64,000 nt of DNA, taken from positions 186,001-250,000 of the forward strand of contig NZ_CP124591.1 in assembly GCF_038095555.1 (NCBI RefSeq), written 5' to 3'. This DNA comes from Macrococcoides psychrotolerans (GTDB lineage Bacteria > Bacillota > Bacilli > Staphylococcales > Staphylococcaceae). The stretch's first letter is position 1, and the number at the start of each line of letters is the position of its first letter. A program made the position numbers and the translations under genes. The notes under the pieces are model-generated. The model worked only from the letters and a program-made list of their open reading frames with translations, made no database searches and was not told where the DNA came from. Of the stretch, positions 18,106 through 26,328 are shown piece by piece.

Positions 18106-18140
18106 AAAAGAGTGATGACAAGTAAACACCACTCTTTTTT
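18106..18140. terminator. Bidirectional terminator between fmhB and small membrane gene
   Basis: AAAAGAGTG (18107-18115) pairs with CACTCTTTT (18129-18137); the flanking A and T tracts suit both converging transcripts. Confidence 0.8.
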
Positions 18141-18453
18141 ATTCACTAAAAAATTTAAAGACACTCACCTTCGTTTCCATATAAAGATATGGATCAATAA
18201 AGGTGATATATAGAATAAAAAAGAAGTTGAATAAACTAAATGCTGTTAAAAGTATAGAAAGAATTCTATAAGTGAAGTTGTTCATCAAGTTCTGATCGGT
18301 TGTAAAGTGATATTGTATACCTGAGAAAAACGTAATGATGCAAAAAACCATCCAGAAATATGTTGTTAAAAATACGATACCGCTATGAACAAAATAGCTG
18401 CTTATAAACACAGTTTGCATAATGATAAGTAAAAACATAATTACTTTTTGCAT
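18139..18453 (-). CDS. Small membrane protein, unknown function
   Basis: 104 residues with three clear hydrophobic segments (about 3-20, 27-45, 62-85) and a basic C-terminal end. Start at 18453 is set by AAAGGAGTG 6 bases upstream; an in-frame ATG at 18516 lies inside the divergent promoter region. Divergent from the dehydrogenase gene. No family recognised; four-helix-like YxxF inserts are absent. Confidence 0.65.
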   Translation of the reverse strand: MQKVIMFLLIIMQTVFISSYFVHSGIVFLTTYFWMVFCIITFFSGIQYHFTTDQNLMNNFTYRILSILLTAFSLFNFFFILYITFIDPYLYMETKVSVFKFFSE

Positions 18454-18530
18454 TCTTTTCACTCCTTTACCTATAATTGTAATATATAACTGTAAATTAT
18501 CAATACAATATGACAAGAGAGGTTTTCAAA

Positions 18531-19388
18531 ATGAAAATTGGTTTTATTGGAACAGGTGTAATGGGAAAAAGTATGGCTGAGCATATAGGGGACAAACTAT
18601 ATATTTATAACCGTACGAAAGAAAAAGCAATGGCACTAATCGAACAAGGACATATATGGTGCGATACGCCTACTGAAGTTGTAGCACAATCCGATATTGT
18701 CTTTACGATGCTTGGCTATCCGGTTGATGTAGAAGCTATCTATCTTGCACCAGATGGATTGATTAATAATGGTAAACAAGGTCAAATATTTATTGACTGT
18801 ACAACGAGTAGTCCTGCACTTGCCCAAAAGATTAATCAAGAAGCAAATAAGAAAGGAATATATGTGTTAGATGCACCTGTAAGTGGTGGAGATATTGGTG
18901 CCAGGAATGGAACCTTGAGTGTAATGGTTGGTGGAGATGAAGCGATATTTGATAGAGTAAAACCTTTAATCGATAAATTCAGTAGTTCGGTGACATACTT
19001 TGGTGATGCAGGAAAGGGTCAACATACAAAGATGGCGAATCAAATTGCTATCGCTACAAATATGATCGGTATGGCTGAAAGTCTGTATTATGCACATAAA
19101 GCAGGGTTAGATGTTGAAAAAGTGCTAGAAACAATCAGTAAAGGAGCGGCAGGAAGTTGGTCATTATCTCACTTGGCTCCAAGAATTTTAAAAGAAGACT
19201 ATACTCCTGGATTTTATACGCATCACTTCCTGAAAGATATGAGCATCGCGCTTGAAGAAACAAAGAAGATGGGTATCGAACTTCCCGGTCTCGAATTGAG
19301 TTATAAGTTATATCGTAGTCTTTCCGATGAACTAAAAGAAACGACAGGGACACATGCGATATATCAATATTATACACAAACAAGATAA
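18531..19388 (+). CDS. NAD(P)-dependent beta-hydroxyacid dehydrogenase family protein
   Basis: 285-residue oxidoreductase of the 3-hydroxyisobutyrate/6-phosphogluconate dehydrogenase superfamily. N-terminal Rossmann motif GFIGTGVMGKSMAEH at 4-18, the substrate-binding DAPVSGGDIGARNGTLSVMVGG near 117-138, and the catalytic lysine in GKGQHTKMANQ near 164. Likely converts a 3-hydroxyacid to its semialdehyde, or glyoxylate/succinic semialdehyde in reverse; the substrate cannot be told. ATG at 18531 follows AGAGAGG; an in-frame ATG at 18510 has no RBS. Confidence 0.82.
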   Translation: MKIGFIGTGVMGKSMAEHIGDKLYIYNRTKEKAMALIEQGHIWCDTPTEVVAQSDIVFTMLGYPVDVEAIYLAPDGLINNGKQGQIFIDCTTSSPALAQKINQEANKKGIYVLDAPVSGGDIGARNGTLSVMVGGDEAIFDRVKPLIDKFSSSVTYFGDAGKGQHTKMANQIAIATNMIGMAESLYYAHKAGLDVEKVLETISKGAAGSWSLSHLAPRILKEDYTPGFYTHHFLKDMSIALEETKKMGIELPGLELSYKLYRSLSDELKETTGTHAIYQYYTQTR

Positions 19389-19458
19389 GGATATTGGTAA
19401 ATTTTAAATAATAAAGCTACAATAAATACATAAAATTCGTATAAATGGAGGAAAGACT

Positions 19459-22400
19459 TTGATAAAGAAAATTATTGATTTTTCTTTGCATAATAAACTT
19501 GCAGTATGGTTAATGACACTCATTATCCTAAGTGCCGGCGTATATAGTGCAATGAAGATGAAGATGGAAATGCTGCCGAGTATGTCGACACCTGTAATTT
19601 CTATTACAACACCTTACCCAGGTGCTACACCTGAAGACGTGTTAAATGGTGTTACAGATCCAATAGAGAAGAAGGTTAAAAATTTATCGAGCGTAGATAA
19701 AGTAACGAGTCAATCGTTAGAGAATGCATCTGCAGTCACTGTTCAATATAAGTTTGGAACAGATATGGACAAAGCGCAATCAGAATTAGAGAAACAAATT
19801 GAGAAGGTTGATCTTCCAGAAGGTGCGCAAGAGAAACAGATTTCACAAATGTCGATGTACACTTTCCCAATCATTAGCTATTCACTTTCAAGCGATAAGG
19901 CAGATATTAAAAATCTGACAAAGCGTATTAAAGAAGATTTAGTTCCAGAAATTGAAGGTGTAGAAGGTGTTACAAATGTAACGTTTTCTGGACAAGAAGT
20001 TGAACAAGTTGAGCTACAATTTGATGATAAGAAGTTAAAGAAAAATAATTTAACAGAAGAGTCTGTACTTCAATTCATTAAAGGTGCTACAACCGATGCA
20101 CCACTTGGATTATATACGTTTGGTAGCAATTTAAAGAGTATCATCGTAAATGGTCAATTTACTAGTGTGGATGCTCTTAAAGATTTAAAGATCCCATTAT
20201 CAGGCGGAGATAATCAAGCTGATACTGCTAAAGCCTCACCTGAAGAACAGGCGGCGCTTGCGAAGATGATGCAGGCCGGTAAAGTACCAACAGTAATGCT
20301 TTCTGACATTGCTACGATTAAAAATGTAGAGAGTCGTGAATCTATTTCTAAGACAAATGGTAAAGATTCACTAAGCATACAAGTCATTAAGTCAGATGAT
20401 GCGAATACTGTAGCGTTAGCAAACGATGTAAAAGATAAAGTAAAGGAATTTAAGAAGAATAATAAAGATATTAATGCTGTACTGATGATGGATCAGGCAA
20501 AACCGATTGAAGACTCTGTAAAAACGATGGCAGAAAAAGCAATTATTGGAGCATTGTTTGCAGTGATCATGATACTCGTGTTCCTAAGAAATATCCGTTC
20601 AACGATGATTGCGGTCGTATCCATTCCGATGTCTATATTAATGGCAATGTTAATCCTTAAACAGATGGATATTTCACTTAATATTATGACACTTGGAGCG
20701 ATGACAGTTGCAATTGGCCGTGTTATTGATGACTCTATCGTCGTTATCGAGAATATATTCCGACGTATGTCTGACCCTAAAGAGAAATTGAGTGGTTCTG
20801 AGTTAATTAGCAGCGCGACTAAAGAGATGTTTATACCGATTATGAGTTCGACGATGGTCACAATTGCAGTATTCTTACCACTTGGACTGGTGTCGGGTTC
20901 TATCGGTGAAATCTTTAGACCTTTTGCTTATACAGTCGTATTTGCATTGTTGGCCTCATTATTAATTGCAATTACGATTGTACCGATGCTTGGACATACA
21001 TTCTTTAAGAATGGTATTAAAGGGCATCATGATGATGAAGCAAAGGTAGGGCGTATTGCAAGTTTCTATCATAAAGTATTAGAATGGTCTTTAAAACATA
21101 AGCTTATCGTCTCACTATTAAGTATCGGTCTCCTCCTTGGTAGCTTGTTCTTAACGCCATTTCTAGGGACGTCATTCATTTCAACAGGGGAAGATAAGTT
21201 TCTTGCATTAACTTACAAGCCTAAACCTGGTGAAACTGAAGAAGAGGTTGTAAAAAAAGGTGAGCAAGTTCAGAAAACTTTAGCTGAGAATAACGATGTA
21301 GTAAATATTCAGTACTCAGTTGGAGGAGAAAATCCATTTAACCCGGTTGCTACTAACGATATGGCAATGATGGTTGAATATAAGAAGGATACACCAAAGT
21401 GGGAAAGTGAAGCGGAACGTGTATTGAACAAAATCGCTTCTTTCAAACATGAAGGAACTTGGAAGAACCAGGATTTTGCAACGGGTGGTTCGACCAATAC
21501 AGTAACGGTTACTGTTAACGGTCCATCGATGAATGAAATAAGACCGGTTACAGAGCAGCTTGAGAAAGAAATGAAAGACGTTAATACTGTTACGAATGTA
21601 AGTTCATCATTAACGGATAGTTATGATGCATATACATTAAAGGTAGATCATAACAAGTTATCTGAACGCGGACTAACTGCAGGTCAGATTGCAATGGCAT
21701 TAAATCAACGTAGTGATAATAAAGTTGTCACTAAAATAGGTGATAATGGCAAGTCGACAGATGTTGTTCTGACAAAAGAAAAAGAATCAAAATGGACAAA
21801 AGATAAATTAGAGAATACAAAGATTACTTCACCACTCGGTAAAGAGATTAAGTTGAGCGATGTCGTAACGATTGAAGAAGGAAAGACGTCAGATACAATT
21901 AAACGTGAAGACGGTAATATATCGGCTACAGTAGAAGGTAAGATTAAAGGAAAAGATGTTAGCCAGGCTACACAAGATGTTGCAAAGAAAGTAAACGCAT
22001 TAAAACACCCTTCAAATGTTGATGTACATATTGGAGGAACGAGTGAAGATATCGGCGAGAGCTTCTCTCAACTCGGACTTGCGATGCTTGCCGCTATCGG
22101 AATCGTTTACCTGATACTTGTACTGACATTTAAAGGAGGACTTGCGCCACTTGCCATATTATTCTCGTTACCGTTTACGATTATCGGGGTAATATTAGGA
22201 CTTCTCGCGTTTGGGGAGACGCTTTCTGTACCATCGATGATTGGTATGCTCATGCTCATTGGTATCGTTGTTACGAATGCGATTGTGCTGATTGATCGCG
22301 TTATCAATAAAGAAGCAGAAGGATTATCAACACGTGATGCATTGCTTGAAGCAGCGATGACTCGTGTGCGTCCAATCTTGATGACTGCACTTGCTACAGT

Positions 22401-22641
22401 AGGCGCATTGTTACCATTACTGTTTGGAGGAGACGGCTCTGTGCTTATTTCTAAGGCACTTGCTGTAACAGTAATCGGTGGATTGACTTCTTCAACATTA
22501 TTAACATTAATCGTTGTCCCTGTAGTGTATGAAATATTAATGAACTTGAAGCAGAGATTTACGAAAGATGAAAAAAAGATTAATCCATTTATACCAACGC
22601 ATGATGCGTCAACACGTGTGCATATTAAAGATAATAGATAA
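19459..22641 (+). CDS. RND-family exporter (AcrB/SwrC-like)
   Basis: Inner-membrane proton-driven exporter of 1060 residues with the duplicated RND plan: a first helix, a large extracellular loop (about 35-355), six helices including the proton relay region near 420 (VIDDSIVVIENIF), a second loop (about 575-880), then six more helices. The relay aspartate pair appears in GRVIDDSIVV. TTG start at 19459 follows TGGAGGAAAG. It matches the position and type of S. aureus SA2056, reported to interact with cell-wall enzymes such as FemB and PBPs. No periplasmic-adaptor partner is adjacent, normal for Gram-positives. Substrate unknown. Confidence 0.9.
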   Translation: MIKKIIDFSLHNKLAVWLMTLIILSAGVYSAMKMKMEMLPSMSTPVISITTPYPGATPEDVLNGVTDPIEKKVKNLSSVDKVTSQSLENASAVTVQYKFGTDMDKAQSELEKQIEKVDLPEGAQEKQISQMSMYTFPIISYSLSSDKADIKNLTKRIKEDLVPEIEGVEGVTNVTFSGQEVEQVELQFDDKKLKKNNLTEESVLQFIKGATTDAPLGLYTFGSNLKSIIVNGQFTSVDALKDLKIPLSGGDNQADTAKASPEEQAALAKMMQAGKVPTVMLSDIATIKNVESRESISKTNGKDSLSIQVIKSDDANTVALANDVKDKVKEFKKNNKDINAVLMMDQAKPIEDSVKTMAEKAIIGALFAVIMILVFLRNIRSTMIAVVSIPMSILMAMLILKQMDISLNIMTLGAMTVAIGRVIDDSIVVIENIFRRMSDPKEKLSGSELISSATKEMFIPIMSSTMVTIAVFLPLGLVSGSIGEIFRPFAYTVVFALLASLLIAITIVPMLGHTFFKNGIKGHHDDEAKVGRIASFYHKVLEWSLKHKLIVSLLSIGLLLGSLFLTPFLGTSFISTGEDKFLALTYKPKPGETEEEVVKKGEQVQKTLAENNDVVNIQYSVGGENPFNPVATNDMAMMVEYKKDTPKWESEAERVLNKIASFKHEGTWKNQDFATGGSTNTVTVTVNGPSMNEIRPVTEQLEKEMKDVNTVTNVSSSLTDSYDAYTLKVDHNKLSERGLTAGQIAMALNQRSDNKVVTKIGDNGKSTDVVLTKEKESKWTKDKLENTKITSPLGKEIKLSDVVTIEEGKTSDTIKREDGNISATVEGKIKGKDVSQATQDVAKKVNALKHPSNVDVHIGGTSEDIGESFSQLGLAMLAAIGIVYLILVLTFKGGLAPLAILFSLPFTIIGVILGLLAFGETLSVPSMIGMLMLIGIVVTNAIVLIDRVINKEAEGLSTRDALLEAAMTRVRPILMTALATVGALLPLLFGGDGSVLISKALAVTVIGGLTSSTLLTLIVVPVVYEILMNLKQRFTKDEKKINPFIPTHDASTRVHIKDNR

Positions 22642-22657
22642 AATATTCTGAATACAG

Positions 22658-22686
22658 TTGACGTATTGTTTGAACTATACTATAGT
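22658..22686 (+). promoter_or_regulatory. Promoter for the SAM-riboswitch transcript
   Basis: -35 TTGACG at 22658-22663, 17-base spacer, -10 TATAGT at 22681-22686, about 20 bases before the riboswitch P1 stem. Confidence 0.75.
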
Positions 22687-22707
22687 GATATCACCAATTA
22701 AATATTT

Positions 22708-22845
22708 CTTATCCAGAGAAGTGGAGGGAACTGGCCCTATGATACTTCAGCAACAGGCTTTAAGTACTGTGCTAAATCCAGCAAGCATATGCTTGGTAGA
22801 TAAGTGCCACATCGGCGTCATTGCTACTGAAGCAATGACGCTTTT
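22708..22845 (+). ncRNA. SAM-I (S-box) riboswitch with terminator
   Basis: P1 is CTTATC (22708-22713) with GATAAG (22799-22804). The S-box core is unmistakable: AGAGAAGTGGAGGGAACTGG, CCCTATGATACTTCAGCAAC, then GTGCTAAATCCAGCAAG...CTTGG. The expression platform is a strong terminator GCGTCATTGCT/AGCAATGACGC at 22815-22841 followed by TTTT. With S-adenosylmethionine bound, transcription is expected to stop before the downstream aminotransferase gene, so the gene is on when methionine/SAM is low. Confidence 0.95.
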
Positions 22846-22863
22846 CTATTTTAAAAGGAGCGA

Positions 22864-24027
22864 ATGTCTGTGAGTTCTAAATTATTAAGTTCAATACCTG
22901 AAAGTTATTTTGGTAAGACGATGGGTAGGAAGCTTGAAGTCGGGGATAAACCATTGATTAATACAGCAGTTGGTATCCCTGACCAACAAGTGGATCGTAC
23001 GGTGCTGAAAGCTTTACAAGATGCCATTGTCAATCCTGATAACCATAGATACGGCGTATTCCGTGGCAAGGAGGCATTGAAGAAAGAGATTCAGAAGTTT
23101 TATAAAGATGTCTATGATGTTTCATTGGAGGATGATGAAATTTGTATTCTTTATGGTACGAAAAATGGTCTTGTTCATATCCCTACATGTGTCATTGAAC
23201 CTGGTGAAGGTGTATTACTCCCTAATCCTGGATATACGGATTATCTTGCTGGTGTAAAGCTTGCTCGAGGATTACATTATGAATTGCCATTACACCCTGA
23301 AAATCATTACCTACCTGACTTTGATAATATAGATAAAGCGCAACTTAATAATACAAAGCTGATTTATCTTAACTATCCATCTAATCCAACTGGGGCAGTA
23401 GCGACTCAAGCATTCTTTGATGATACAATTATGCGTTTTAAAGATACTGAAACAAAGATCGTCCATGACTTTGCCTATGCTGCTTTTGGATTTAATGGTA
23501 AGAATCCAAGCATTCTTGCTTCACCTCATGCGAAAGAAGTTGCTGTAGAAATATATTCGTTATCTAAAGGCTTTAATATGTCCGGTGTACGTGTCGGATT
23601 TGCTGTAGGGAATAAAGAGATTGTGAGTGCTCTGAACTATTTTCAGGATCATACTCAAGTTGGTATGTGGGGCGTTGTACAAGACGCAGCGAAAGCAGCG
23701 CTCGAACTAGGAGAACCTTATCTAGAAAGTCAAAACAATATATTTAAAGCACGACGCGATAAAGTGACAGCGTATTTAAAACAACTTCAAATTCCATTTG
23801 AGCCGATGGACGGTGGTATATTTTTATGGGTACGAGTGCCAGACGGTTTTGAGGGGGAAGCGTATACAGATTATTTATTAAAGCAAGAATCAATATTAGT
23901 AACTCCAGGAATCCCGTTTGGATCACGCGGTAAGAATTACATTAGAATCTCACTTGCGATTGATGATCTGTTGATAGATGAACTGCTTGAGCGCTTAAAA
24001 AATACAAAAGAATTATATATAAAATAA
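22864..24027 (+). CDS. PLP-dependent aminotransferase, MtnE-like, under SAM riboswitch
   Basis: 387-residue class I/II aminotransferase. PLP motifs: NYPSNPTGA near 172, and the Schiff-base lysine in IYSLSKGFNMSGVRVGFAVG near 228-240, with the arginine of NYIRISLA near 362. Overall pattern (HRYGVFRGKEALKKEI, LFGGKxG-like LYGTKNGLVHIP, HDFAYAAFGF) resembles Bacillus MtnE, which transaminates the keto-acid of methionine in the salvage pathway; the SAM riboswitch fits a methionine role. Other mtn genes are not in the window, so the physiological substrate is inferred. ATG at 22864 is close to its RBS (AAGGAG); GTG at 22870 is an alternative start. Confidence 0.85.
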   Translation: MSVSSKLLSSIPESYFGKTMGRKLEVGDKPLINTAVGIPDQQVDRTVLKALQDAIVNPDNHRYGVFRGKEALKKEIQKFYKDVYDVSLEDDEICILYGTKNGLVHIPTCVIEPGEGVLLPNPGYTDYLAGVKLARGLHYELPLHPENHYLPDFDNIDKAQLNNTKLIYLNYPSNPTGAVATQAFFDDTIMRFKDTETKIVHDFAYAAFGFNGKNPSILASPHAKEVAVEIYSLSKGFNMSGVRVGFAVGNKEIVSALNYFQDHTQVGMWGVVQDAAKAALELGEPYLESQNNIFKARRDKVTAYLKQLQIPFEPMDGGIFLWVRVPDGFEGEAYTDYLLKQESILVTPGIPFGSRGKNYIRISLAIDDLLIDELLERLKNTKELYIK

Positions 24028-24064
24028 GAACTTACAAAGCATTACTTTGTAAGTTCTTATTTTA
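24024..24064. terminator. Bidirectional terminator after the aminotransferase
   Basis: Perfect stem ATAAGAACTTACAAAG with CTTTGTAAGTTCTTAT around CATTA, flanked by A and T tracts; serves the convergent gene pair. Confidence 0.9.
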
Positions 24065-24379
24065 TAGGTATATCGCACAAAGTACGATAATCATTAGCGC
24101 CATAACGATAGAGAAGAGATTAAGAATTAGCTTTGCTTTCTGGTCATTAAACTTAAATTTATAGTTAGAAATCTCTATATTTAAAAATAAACAAAGTGCA
24201 AGTAATGTAATCCAGAACTTTATCGTTCCAAGATGCATCAGTGCAACGAAGATGAAGACAACGAACACAGCACCAAGTATGATTCTTAAAAAATCCAGCA
24301 GACGCATGTTAATCATATAGATGCTTGTATAACTTACGATCAGATACATCATCATAAGTAAAATAATTAATATAATCAT
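24062..24379 (-). CDS. Small membrane protein coupled to an MFS exporter
   Basis: 105 residues, four hydrophobic helices (about 1-19, 30-47, 52-68, 86-104) with a basic NYKFKFNDQKAK stretch between the third and fourth. The ATG overlaps the stop of the upstream MFS gene by 4 bases and has AAAGGAAGAG as RBS, so both are in one transcript. No family recognised; it might assist or modify the transporter, but that is only context. Confidence 0.7.
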   Translation of the reverse strand: MIILIILLMMMYLIVSYTSIYMINMRLLDFLRIILGAVFVVFIFVALMHLGTIKFWITLLALCLFLNIEISNYKFKFNDQKAKLILNLFSIVMALMIIVLCAIYL

Positions 24380-25521
24380 ACGACTCTTCCTTTCTTATAA
24401 TAAATAAATAGTAGGATTAAACCAAGTACGGAAGTGAGTGCACCGAAATAAAATGGCATTTCTAAATTTCTGGAAAGCAGTGCAGTAAATAACAAAGGAC
24501 CGAGAATACGACCTAAACTATCCATACTGTAACTGATAGAAGTAAGTTTTCCCATTTTATTATTCGAAGTTTCTTTCGTCAATTGACTCGTCAGTAATGT
24601 TCTTACAAGGGCATTACCAGACATAAGGAGCACAAGACAGAGTCCGGCATAAAATAAATTCATGGAAAAAGGCAGCATAATAAATGCAACAATTGTAATC
24701 AATTGTCCTGTTATGATCACTGGTTTTTCTTGACCGTGCTTCACTTTACGTAAGTACCCACCTTGTAATCCAGCATTAACAAGCCCGCCAATCATAAAGA
24801 GCATTCCCATTTGTGTTGCAGTAATATTAATCTTCTCTATTTCAAAGAGCTGAAATGAGCTCTCCATCCCACTCATCGTAAACGTCACAATAAATGTTGA
24901 TAATAAGAGCATATAGATTGCCGGAGTTAACAGTTTAGTGTTCACAGTAGTCTGTTCTGTATCACTAGAATGCTGTAATGTTTCCTTAATAGTGAATAGA
25001 CAGAACAAAGCAATAACGGTTAATATTGCAGCAGTTGCGAAATACGGAATCTGATAGCTGATTCCAGATAGTAGTCCTCCAACTGCTGGACCGAATATAA
25101 ATCCAAGTCCAATCATCATCCCCATGAGTCCCATATATTTGTTGCGCTCTTCATGTGTGGTCATATCACTGACCATGCTCGTCGTAGTAGAGAAGCATGC
25201 CCCTGAGAATAGCCCTCCAAGAATTCGAGAGGTATAAAGCATAGGTAAGTTATCGATAAATAATCCGAATAATACGAAGCTTAAAGTAAAACCAATAAGT
25301 CCGATGATCAATATTTTCTTACGACCATATTTATCGGATAGATACCCCCAGACTGGTGCTACAATAAATGAAACGATGGAATAAGAGGCAAGCAGTAACC
25401 CCATATGAAATGCATTTAAATTTAAACTATGTACTAGAGCAGGTATTACAGGTATTACAATACTGAATCCAAAGTATATAAAGAACTGAATCATCATCAG
25501 CAGTTTAAATTGTTGTTTCAT
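24376..25521 (-). CDS. MFS drug-type exporter (DHA1, NorA-like)
   Basis: Twelve-helix major facilitator of 381 residues. Motif A in the 2-3 loop is GYLSDKYGRKKILIIG (about 59-74), and a motif-C-like GLGFIFGPAVGGLLSG lies in helix 5 (about 137-152), the mark of proton antiporters for drugs. The layout and motifs resemble staphylococcal NorA and Bacillus Blt/Bmr, but similarity is only moderate, so no symbol is given. RBS AAGGAGGGC precedes the ATG at 25521. Followed by a coupled small membrane protein. Confidence 0.82.
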   Translation of the reverse strand: MKQQFKLLMMIQFFIYFGFSIVIPVIPALVHSLNLNAFHMGLLLASYSIVSFIVAPVWGYLSDKYGRKKILIIGLIGFTLSFVLFGLFIDNLPMLYTSRILGGLFSGACFSTTTSMVSDMTTHEERNKYMGLMGMMIGLGFIFGPAVGGLLSGISYQIPYFATAAILTVIALFCLFTIKETLQHSSDTEQTTVNTKLLTPAIYMLLLSTFIVTFTMSGMESSFQLFEIEKINITATQMGMLFMIGGLVNAGLQGGYLRKVKHGQEKPVIITGQLITIVAFIMLPFSMNLFYAGLCLVLLMSGNALVRTLLTSQLTKETSNNKMGKLTSISYSMDSLGRILGPLLFTALLSRNLEMPFYFGALTSVLGLILLFIYYKKGRVV

Positions 25522-25590
25522 TGAATGCCCTCCTTAAAGCTATAGTACTATTGTAGCGAAAGTTAAGCTTAAATCCTATATTTTTATAAT

Positions 25591-25618
25591 AAAAAAGAGC
25601 ACTTACAGTTGTGCCCTT
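25591..25618 (-). terminator. Terminator overlapping the 52-residue gene
   Basis: On the minus strand AGGGCAC and GTGCTCT pair (one G-U) around AACTGTAA, then TTTTTT. The left arm and loop are the last codons of the short gene. Confidence 0.7.
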
Positions 25619-25761
25619 ACTTGTGCAATCTGATTTTCGATTTCAACAAGTTTCTCTTCTAGTCGTGGAGAAGCCTGACCAGTAGACTCTACTTTTTCTA
25701 AATCGTTTTGAATACGCATATATTCTTCTTTTAGCTCTAAAAGTTGCTGGTTAAGATCCAT
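25603..25761 (-). CDS. Short coiled-coil protein (52 residues)
   Basis: Short gene, MDLNQQLLELKEEYMRIQ at the start and ending IAQVRAQL. Heptad-spaced leucine/isoleucine and many charged residues predict two short helices around a TGQAS turn, probably a coiled-coil hairpin. RBS GGAAGGATATT stands before the ATG and a terminator begins in its last codons, which supports a real gene. Small conserved staphylococcal proteins of this type exist without known function. Divergent from the YbaK-type gene. Confidence 0.7.
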   Translation of the reverse strand: MDLNQQLLELKEEYMRIQNDLEKVESTGQASPRLEEKLVEIENQIAQVRAQL

Positions 25762-25848
25762 AATATCCTTCCTTTCGCTCACTTTATATATGAAATATAC
25801 CTTAAAATGATAATATAATAAAGAAACAAAGATTTGGAGGTATACATC

Positions 25849-26328
25849 ATGACAAAGAAAATTAAGACAAATGCGTTAAGAAAGCTAGATCAAAAGAAGA
25901 TAACATATGAAACATATACATATGAAGTGACGGATGAGTTAGACGGTGTTACAGTCGCAAATAAAATTGATAAACCTTATGCTCAAGTATTTAAAACATT
26001 AGTATTGCACGGGAAATTAAATTATTATGTTGCAGTTATTCCTGTTGCAGCAACGTTAGACCTTAAATCAATGAGTAAAGTTGTCGGGGAGAAGAAACTT
26101 GAACTCTTGCCTGTAAATAATCTTGAGAAATTAACGGGTTATATTCGTGGGGGGTGTTCACCTGTGGGGATGAAGAAGCTGTTTCCGACAGTTATCGATA
26201 GTAGTGCAGAGCAGTTTGAAGAGATTATTGTGAGTGCAGGACAACGAGGAATACAGATGCAAGTACCGCTTCAATCATTAGTCAATCTTATTCATGCGAA
26301 AGTGAGCCCGATTACACATGAGGATTAA
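25849..26328 (+). CDS. ybaK: YbaK/EbsC-type Cys-tRNA(Pro) deacylase
   Basis: Cytoplasmic trans-editing enzyme that hydrolyses mischarged Cys-tRNA(Pro). The 159 residues show the YbaK fold pattern: KTLVLHGKLNYYVAVIPV near 45-65 with the catalytic-type lysine in VFKTLV, DLKSMSKVVGEKKLEL, and the RGGCSPVGMKK loop near 103-113. ATG at 25849 follows TTGGAGG with good spacing; the track start at 25834 has none. The 3' end overlaps the next gene by 11 bases. Confidence 0.88.
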   Translation: MTKKIKTNALRKLDQKKITYETYTYEVTDELDGVTVANKIDKPYAQVFKTLVLHGKLNYYVAVIPVAATLDLKSMSKVVGEKKLELLPVNNLEKLTGYIRGGCSPVGMKKLFPTVIDSSAEQFEEIIVSAGQRGIQMQVPLQSLVNLIHAKVSPITHED

